This document shows positions 6,337 through 10,098 of a stretch of DNA of 10,098 nt, piece after piece. Source of the DNA: CAYMUN01 sp964440265 (GTDB lineage: Bacteria; Patescibacteriota; Saccharimonadia; Saccharimonadales; UBA4665); the NCBI GenBank assembly GCA_964440265.1, contig CAYTRU010000039.1, positions 1 to 10,098 on the forward strand, given 5' to 3'. Each line of letters opens with the position of its first letter. Positions within the stretch are counted from its first letter, which is position 1. A model generated the notes under the pieces. That model was not told the DNA's origin and searched no databases. It saw only the letters and a program-made list of their open reading frames with translations. The position numbers and the translations under genes were made by a program.

Positions 6337-8115
6337 ATGAAACAGGATCAGATACGGAATTTTTGCATTATCGCGCATATCGATCATGGCAAGTCGACAT
6401 TAGCTGACCGATTATTGGAGCTTACTGGCACCGTGCAGAAGCGGGACATGAAAGCCCAGCATCTCGACAAAATGGATTTGGAGCGCGAGAAAGGCATCAC
6501 CATCAAGCTGGCACCGGTACGAATGGCATATAAGGAGTACGAGCTTAATCTGATCGATACGCCAGGGCATGTGGATTTTAGTTACGAGGTGTCACGAAGT
6601 CTGGAAGCGTGCGAAGGTGCGCTGTTAGTGGTCGATGCTTCACAGGGGATTCAGGCTCAGACACTAGCCAACGTGTACTTAGCGATGGCGGCCGAGCTGA
6701 CGATTATCCCCGTGCTTAATAAGATCGATTTACCAGCTTCGGATGTGGAGCGGGTCAGTGCCGAGGTGATTAGTCTGCTAGGTTGTGCTAAGGAAGACAT
6801 TTTGTTGATTTCAGCTAAGACGGGGCAAGGCGTGCATGAAGTTTTGGATAAAATTGTCGAATTGGTGCCGCCGCCTCAGAGTTCGGCGTTACCGGAAACG
6901 CGAGCACTGATTTTTGACAGCTACTATGACGATTATCGAGGAGTGATCTTATATCTGCGCGTCTTTGATGGGCAGATCTCTAAAAATGCCCAGATCAAAA
7001 TGATGGCTACTGCTGCCACCGGCATTGCTCTGGAGGTCGGGGCTCTACGGCCAGAGATGACAGCTGGCCAAAGCCTGGAGGCGGGCGAGATCGGCTATGT
7101 GGTCACAAATCTCAAAACGACCCGTGATGCCAAGGTCGGCGACACGGTGACGTTAGTCTCGCAACCGGCCAGCGAGCAGCTACCGGGCTACCAAGATGTG
7201 AAGCCTTTTGTGTATGCCGGTTTCTTTCCCGAGAGCAATGAATTTTACCAGGAACTTAAGGATGCTATCGAGAAGCTCAGTCTCAGTGATTCGGCGCTGC
7301 AGTATGTCCCGGAGAATTCACCGGTATTGGGCTTTGGCGTGCGCATCGGTTTCCTCGGCTTGCTACATATGGACATCGTCCGCGAACGGCTGGAGCGCGA
7401 GTACAATCTAGAGCTGGTAGTCACCAATCCCTCGACCGATTACCAAGTGCGCTTATTACATGGCGAGGAGCTCGATATCCAAAGTGCCGCCGACCTGCCT
7501 GATCCGGCCAAAATAGAGGAAATCCGCGAACCATGGATCAAAGGAGAAATCGTCGTTCCTAAGGACTATGTCGGGGCGGTCATCCAGCTGATTTCGGCCC
7601 GCCGTGGCCTGCAATCCAATCTCAGCTATGTCGATAACCGTGCCGTAGTGAGCTTTGAAGCGCCGCTCGCTAATCTGTTAACTGACTTTTATGATCAGCT
7701 AAAAAGCCTGACCAGCGGCTATGGTAGTTTCAACTATGAGCTGGACGATTATCGTGCCGAAGACCTAGTCAAAGTAGACTTTTATGTGGCTGGCGAGCGA
7801 GTCGATGCCCTGAGTGTCATGGTCCACCGCAGCGAAGCCGATCGTTTAGGCCGGGAAACGGTTACGAAACTCAAGGAAGTCATCCCGAGACAAAACTTCC
7901 AAGTTGCGCTACAGGCCGCCATCGGTGGCCGCTTCATCGCCCGCGAAGATCTCAGTGCCTACCGCAAAGACGTTACCACGGGCCTCTACGGCGGTGACGT
8001 TTCCCGCAAAAAGAAAGTTCTCGCCAAGCAGGCAAAAGGCAAAAAACGCATGAAGCGCTTCGGCAAAGTCGACATCCCCAGCGAAGCTTTCACCATCATG
8101 CTCAAACGCGATTAA
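6337..8115 (+). CDS. lepA: Elongation factor 4 (LepA) GTPase
   Basis: LepA (EF4) is a ribosome-binding translational GTPase linked to stalled or back-translocated ribosomes and to 30S assembly. The 592 residues match the usual length of about 600. The G domain shows G1 AHIDHGKS (13-20), GIT for G2 (53-55), DTPGH for G3 (74-78), NKID for G4 (128-131) and SAK for G5 (159-161). An EF-Tu-like second domain follows, then the EF-G-like domain with VRIGFLGLLHMDIVRERL starting near 331. The LepA-specific C-terminal domain ends with the typical GKKRMKRFGKVDIPSEAF segment. EF-G domain IV is absent, which separates it from EF-G. The start lies 8 nt after TATAAT with no usable SD; AGGA is present but only 1 nt from the ATG. 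It appears to be a separate transcription unit converging on the lipoprotein gene. Confidence 0.97.
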   Translation: MKQDQIRNFCIIAHIDHGKSTLADRLLELTGTVQKRDMKAQHLDKMDLEREKGITIKLAPVRMAYKEYELNLIDTPGHVDFSYEVSRSLEACEGALLVVDASQGIQAQTLANVYLAMAAELTIIPVLNKIDLPASDVERVSAEVISLLGCAKEDILLISAKTGQGVHEVLDKIVELVPPPQSSALPETRALIFDSYYDDYRGVILYLRVFDGQISKNAQIKMMATAATGIALEVGALRPEMTAGQSLEAGEIGYVVTNLKTTRDAKVGDTVTLVSQPASEQLPGYQDVKPFVYAGFFPESNEFYQELKDAIEKLSLSDSALQYVPENSPVLGFGVRIGFLGLLHMDIVRERLEREYNLELVVTNPSTDYQVRLLHGEELDIQSAADLPDPAKIEEIREPWIKGEIVVPKDYVGAVIQLISARRGLQSNLSYVDNRAVVSFEAPLANLLTDFYDQLKSLTSGYGSFNYELDDYRAEDLVKVDFYVAGERVDALSVMVHRSEADRLGRETVTKLKEVIPRQNFQVALQAAIGGRFIAREDLSAYRKDVTTGLYGGDVSRKKKVLAKQAKGKKRMKRFGKVDIPSEAFTIMLKRD

Positions 8116-8117
8116 GG

Positions 8118-8129
8118 CTACGTACGTAG
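8118..8129. repeat. 12-bp perfect palindrome after the lepA stop
   Basis: CTACGTACGTAG is self-complementary over all 12 bases and starts 3 nt after the lepA stop, in the 50-nt gap between the convergent lepA and lipoprotein genes. No T-tract follows on either strand. It could be a protein binding site or a weak stop for convergent transcription; the function is not clear. Confidence 0.35.
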
Positions 8130-8165
8130 GCAAGCTGAAAATCTAGTGTAAGTGACGAGGCAGTA

Positions 8166-8909
8166 CTAAGGGTTCTGAGTAAGTAAGCCGGGGGCTGTTA
8201 ACGCTCCTACTGGAGCCTGTACACGTGCATCCTGTGCAGTTTGATGCATAAACGTTGTCATGTCATCTAGTCGGTCAGCGGTGAGGACGAGGCTTCCTGC
8301 TAATAAGCGTAAATCAGTAGCTGTAGTTAATGTAGACTCAATAAGCCCTGCAGATGTAACTGAGCCGCTCCATGTATCCCCAGAGGCTACTAAGACACTA
8401 CTCCTATCAACCGGTACAGTTTCGTCCAATAAGCTCATGGAGAGGCTACCTTTATAATCGGCAGCTGGCCGGTCAGCTGCAACACTTAGAAAGCTAGTCT
8501 CACTAGGATCAAGGTTGCCGTCGCGGTCTAGGCGCTCATTCATGACGAACTGGTATGATCCTCTACCATCTCTAGATGCAATAATTCTAACTACCTGCGC
8601 TCCTCGAGGGTCGTAAGAGTTGGCCACATGATATGGTTGTCCTGTCGCTTCGTCTATGTGTATAGTGGTGGCTCCGGCTCTACCTTCAAAAAGTTCCCGT
8701 GTATCTTCACGAACGGCTGCAATCTCTATCCTAGTAGTGGGTATAGTAGCTATTTCTCGAGCAATTTTTGTTACTGCGGGGGGTATAGCAGCGCTGTCGA
8801 CAGGCTGCTGCTCCTCGCCGCCACAACCAACCGCAACACCTCCAGCTAAAACAACAGCGCCGGCTGCTAACATTCTCCGTCTGGCCTCAGGAGTTCTTAT
8901 TCTTAACAT
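8166..8909 (-). CDS. Predicted secreted lipoprotein, unknown function
   Basis: I do not recognise a family for this 247-residue protein. The N-terminus has RRR at 10-12, a hydrophobic stretch at 13-28 (LAAGAVVLAGGVAVG) and Cys29 followed by GG and acidic residues, the layout of a lipoprotein signal. The box A-V-G-C is slightly off the usual L-x-x-C because Ala is at -3. R-R-R-M-L resembles a twin-arginine motif, which would suggest Tat export, but this is tentative. The mature part is polar and rich in Ala, Thr, Ser and Asp, with no further membrane segment. Residues 126-137 (RLDRDGNLDPSE) resemble an EF-hand loop lacking the first Asp. Early codons use AGA, while neighbouring genes favour CGN. 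A strong promoter precedes it, so it is probably expressed at the cell surface. Confidence 0.75.
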   Translation of the reverse strand: MLRIRTPEARRRMLAAGAVVLAGGVAVGCGGEEQQPVDSAAIPPAVTKIAREIATIPTTRIEIAAVREDTRELFEGRAGATTIHIDEATGQPYHVANSYDPRGAQVVRIIASRDGRGSYQFVMNERLDRDGNLDPSETSFLSVAADRPAADYKGSLSMSLLDETVPVDRSSVLVASGDTWSGSVTSAGLIESTLTTATDLRLLAGSLVLTADRLDDMTTFMHQTAQDARVQAPVGALTAPGLLTQNP

Positions 8910-8917
8910 AAGGGTAT

Positions 8918-8945
8918 ATTGTATAGGGTTTTACTGCTTTGTCAA
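8918..8945 (-). promoter_or_regulatory. Strong sigma70-type promoter of the lipoprotein gene
   Basis: On the minus strand a perfect TTGACA (8945-8940) is separated by 16 nt from TACAAT (8923-8918, five of six). The ATG at 8909 follows after 8 nt, again predicting a leaderless mRNA. It is one of the two most complete promoters in the window. Confidence 0.75.
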
Positions 8946-9011
8946 GTATATTGAACTATAATAAATACGGTTCACGAGAGCTAGAGCAGGCTATATTTGT
9001 GACCGCAGTGT

Positions 9012-9040
9012 TTGCTTTACCTCTGTAAATTTGATATAAA
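9012..9040 (+). promoter_or_regulatory. Predicted promoter for the guanylate kinase gene
   Basis: TTGCTT (9012-9017) lies 17 nt before TATAAA (9035-9040), and the ATG at 9047 follows after 6 nt. The overlapping GATATA (9033-9038) would give 8 nt. No SD is present. Confidence 0.5.
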
Positions 9041-9046
9041 TGGACG

Positions 9047-9772
9047 ATGGTCACTCCCTTACAGCAAAAACTGATTGCTTATCAGCCAGCCGAAGCCATC
9101 AAAAAATTAATCCAGGACACCCCCATCCTCGTCCTAGTCGGCCCAACTGGCGCTGGCAAAGATTCGCTCAAGGACAAGTTGCTGCAGACCGGCCGCTACC
9201 ATCACATCATCTCGCACACTACCCGGCCACCGCGCATCAACCACGGCACTATTGAAGAGAACGGTCGCGAATATCATTTTATCGACAAGGCTATCGCCGA
9301 ACAGATGTTGGACGACCAGGCCTTTATCGAAGCTAAGATGTATAGCGATAACTTATATGGCACCAGCGTGGCTGAGATCCAGGCTGCTCATGACCAGGGT
9401 AAGATTGCCATGACTGACATTGAAGTCCAAGGTGTGGCCGAGTACAAAGCACTGGACCCCGGTGTCATGGCTGTCTTCCTGCTGCCACCGGATTTCCAAA
9501 CTTGGCAGGATCGGCTGCAGCGCCGCTACGGCGATGTGGTCGATGCCGCTGACGCTCGCAGGCGTATGCAAACCGCCCTCGACGAACTCGACCAGCTTCT
9601 GAGTACTGACTACTACATCGCTGTTATCAACGACGACCTCGATACTGCTTTCGACCAGGTTCAGGCGATCACTAGTTCGCAAGACCACACTACACCAGAC
9701 GAACCCGCGGCCCGCGCCGTTGCCCAGCAGCTGGCTCAGGACATTCGCTCATACCTTGCTGCAACCGTTTAG
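9047..9772 (+). CDS. gmk: Guanylate kinase family protein
   Basis: Guanylate kinase phosphorylates GMP to GDP with ATP and is needed for GTP and dGTP supply. The 241-residue protein has a P-loop GPTGAGKDS (32-40), the GMP-binding segment SHTTRPPR (56-63; S56, R60 and R63 match S35, R39 and R42 of E. coli Gmk as I recall it), GREYHF with Y76, FIEAK with E95, YGTS (104-107) and DIEVQG (124-129). It is longer than typical Gmk (about 207) because of an extra N-terminal 25 residues and a C-terminal helical tail. The P-loop is unusual: Asp39 replaces the Ser/Thr after Lys38 that normally helps hold magnesium, and a Ser follows. GMP-site residues are kept, so an active nucleoside monophosphate kinase is likely, but the exact substrate is less certain. 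Its stop codon lies inside the CIRCE element of hrcA. Confidence 0.85.
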   Translation: MVTPLQQKLIAYQPAEAIKKLIQDTPILVLVGPTGAGKDSLKDKLLQTGRYHHIISHTTRPPRINHGTIEENGREYHFIDKAIAEQMLDDQAFIEAKMYSDNLYGTSVAEIQAAHDQGKIAMTDIEVQGVAEYKALDPGVMAVFLLPPDFQTWQDRLQRRYGDVVDAADARRRMQTALDELDQLLSTDYYIAVINDDLDTAFDQVQAITSSQDHTTPDEPAARAVAQQLAQDIRSYLAATV

Positions 9773-9795
9773 CACTCTTGACTCTCGAGTGCCAA
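9769..9795 (+). promoter_or_regulatory. CIRCE operator (HrcA binding site)
   Basis: TTAGCACTC, then nine bases, then GAGTGCCAA matches the CIRCE consensus TTAGCACTC-N9-GAGTGCTAA at 17 of 18 arm positions. HrcA, encoded immediately downstream, binds this inverted repeat and represses heat-shock genes until stress. The left arm contains the gmk stop codon (TAG, 9770-9772), and the nine-base centre begins with the hrcA -35 box TTGACT. This strongly supports autoregulation. Confidence 0.95.
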
Positions 9796-9806
9796 AAGCA
9801 TAGAAT
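9778..9806 (+). promoter_or_regulatory. hrcA promoter embedded in CIRCE
   Basis: TTGACT (9778-9783) and TAGAAT (9801-9806) are separated by exactly 17 nt, and the hrcA ATG follows 8 nt after the -10. The -35 lies in the centre of the CIRCE repeat, so bound HrcA would block RNA polymerase directly. No SD is present; the mRNA is predicted to be leaderless. Confidence 0.8.
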
Positions 9807-9814
9807 ACAGTCAT

Positions 9815-10098
9815 ATGACCGAGCGCCAGCAAAACATCTTATGTGCCATTGTCGAGCAGTACGCCGAAGTAGCTAGTCCAGTCGGTAGCAGCCTGCTGGC
9901 GAAAGCCTTCCAGGTCAGTTCAGCGACCATCCGGGCAGAAATGGCGGAACTGGAGCGTTTCGGCTACATCATGCAGCCACACACCAGCTCCGGCCGAGTA
10001 CCGACCGATAAAGGCTATCGTTTTTACGTCAACACTTTAGGTGAAAACGCTGGTAACGCCAGTCTATCCGAGCGACGGGGAGAAAAAGCACTCAGCGC
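9815..10098 (+). CDS. hrcA: Heat-inducible transcription repressor HrcA, N-terminal part
   Basis: HrcA represses chaperone operons (groESL, dnaK) by binding CIRCE; it depends on GroEL for folding, so free chaperone keeps repression on. The 94 residues in the window cover the winged-helix DNA-binding domain: RQQNILCAIVEQYAEVASPVGSS at the start, the recognition helix within SSATIRAEMAELERFGYI (35-52), and the highly conserved wing and linker QPHTSSGRVPTDKGYRFYV (54-72). The frame is open to the window edge, so the regulatory domain lies outside. The start is the ATG 8 nt after TAGAAT and 20 nt after CIRCE. In many bacteria grpE, dnaK and dnaJ follow; that cannot be checked here. Confidence 0.95.
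   Translation, partial: MTERQQNILCAIVEQYAEVASPVGSSLLAKAFQVSSATIRAEMAELERFGYIMQPHTSSGRVPTDKGYRFYVNTLGENAGNASLSERRGEKALS

Noticed and set aside
8957..8962. TATAAT on the plus strand in the lipoprotein-gmk gap
   Set aside because: No start codon lies 6-8 nt downstream, no -35 is at proper spacing, and no ORF or RNA fold is evident after it; most likely an AT-rich chance match.
1..10098. UGA recoding as in Absconditabacteria/Gracilibacteria
   Set aside because: The long conserved proteins read through without any in-frame TGA, and one gene ends in TGA, so the standard code fits.

Overview
The window reads as a stretch of core chromosome from a small-genome bacterium. The best guess is the Candidate Phyla Radiation, most likely Candidatus Saccharibacteria (TM7). 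Three things point there: the divergent but complete housekeeping set (TilS, FtsH, MurJ, RadC, LepA, guanylate kinase, HrcA), base composition near 50% GC by eye, and almost every gene starting right after a -10 box with no Shine-Dalgarno sequence. UGA acts as a stop and does not interrupt the long frames, so the standard code (table 11) fits and the UGA-glycine code of Absconditabacteria/Gracilibacteria does not. The phylum is an inference; no 16S or marker search could be run.

Layout: 1-195 (-) is the N-terminus of a TauE/SafE-family permease cut by the window edge, and 234-506 (-) is a small two-helix membrane protein. A divergent promoter region (507-615) separates these from tilS (616-1503), ftsH (1538-3412), murJ (3509-5110), radC (about 5171-5923), an overlapping unknown 97-residue gene (5916-6209) and lepA (6337-8115), all on +. 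An unrecognised lipoprotein-like gene lies on - (8166-8909) and converges with lepA. It is divergent from a guanylate-kinase-family gene (9047-9772, +), which is followed by a CIRCE operator and the start of hrcA (9815 to the window end, +).

The genes cover tRNA-Ile decoding (TilS), membrane protein quality control (FtsH), lipid-linked precursor flipping for the cell wall (MurJ family), translation elongation (LepA), nucleotide supply (Gmk) and heat-shock control (HrcA/CIRCE). They are mostly separate short transcription units rather than one operon. The clearest shared feature is regulatory: at least seven genes, plus a tiny upstream ORF before murJ, have a -10-like hexamer ending 6-8 nt before the start codon, which predicts leaderless mRNAs.

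The points most worth a second look are the leaderless promoter architecture, a nine-codon leaderless ORF whose stop overlaps the murJ start (ATGA), the loss in this MurJ homologue of three of four arginines essential in E. coli MurJ, and a CIRCE element placed over the hrcA -35 box and the gmk stop codon. No mobile element, CRISPR array, tRNA or rRNA was seen.
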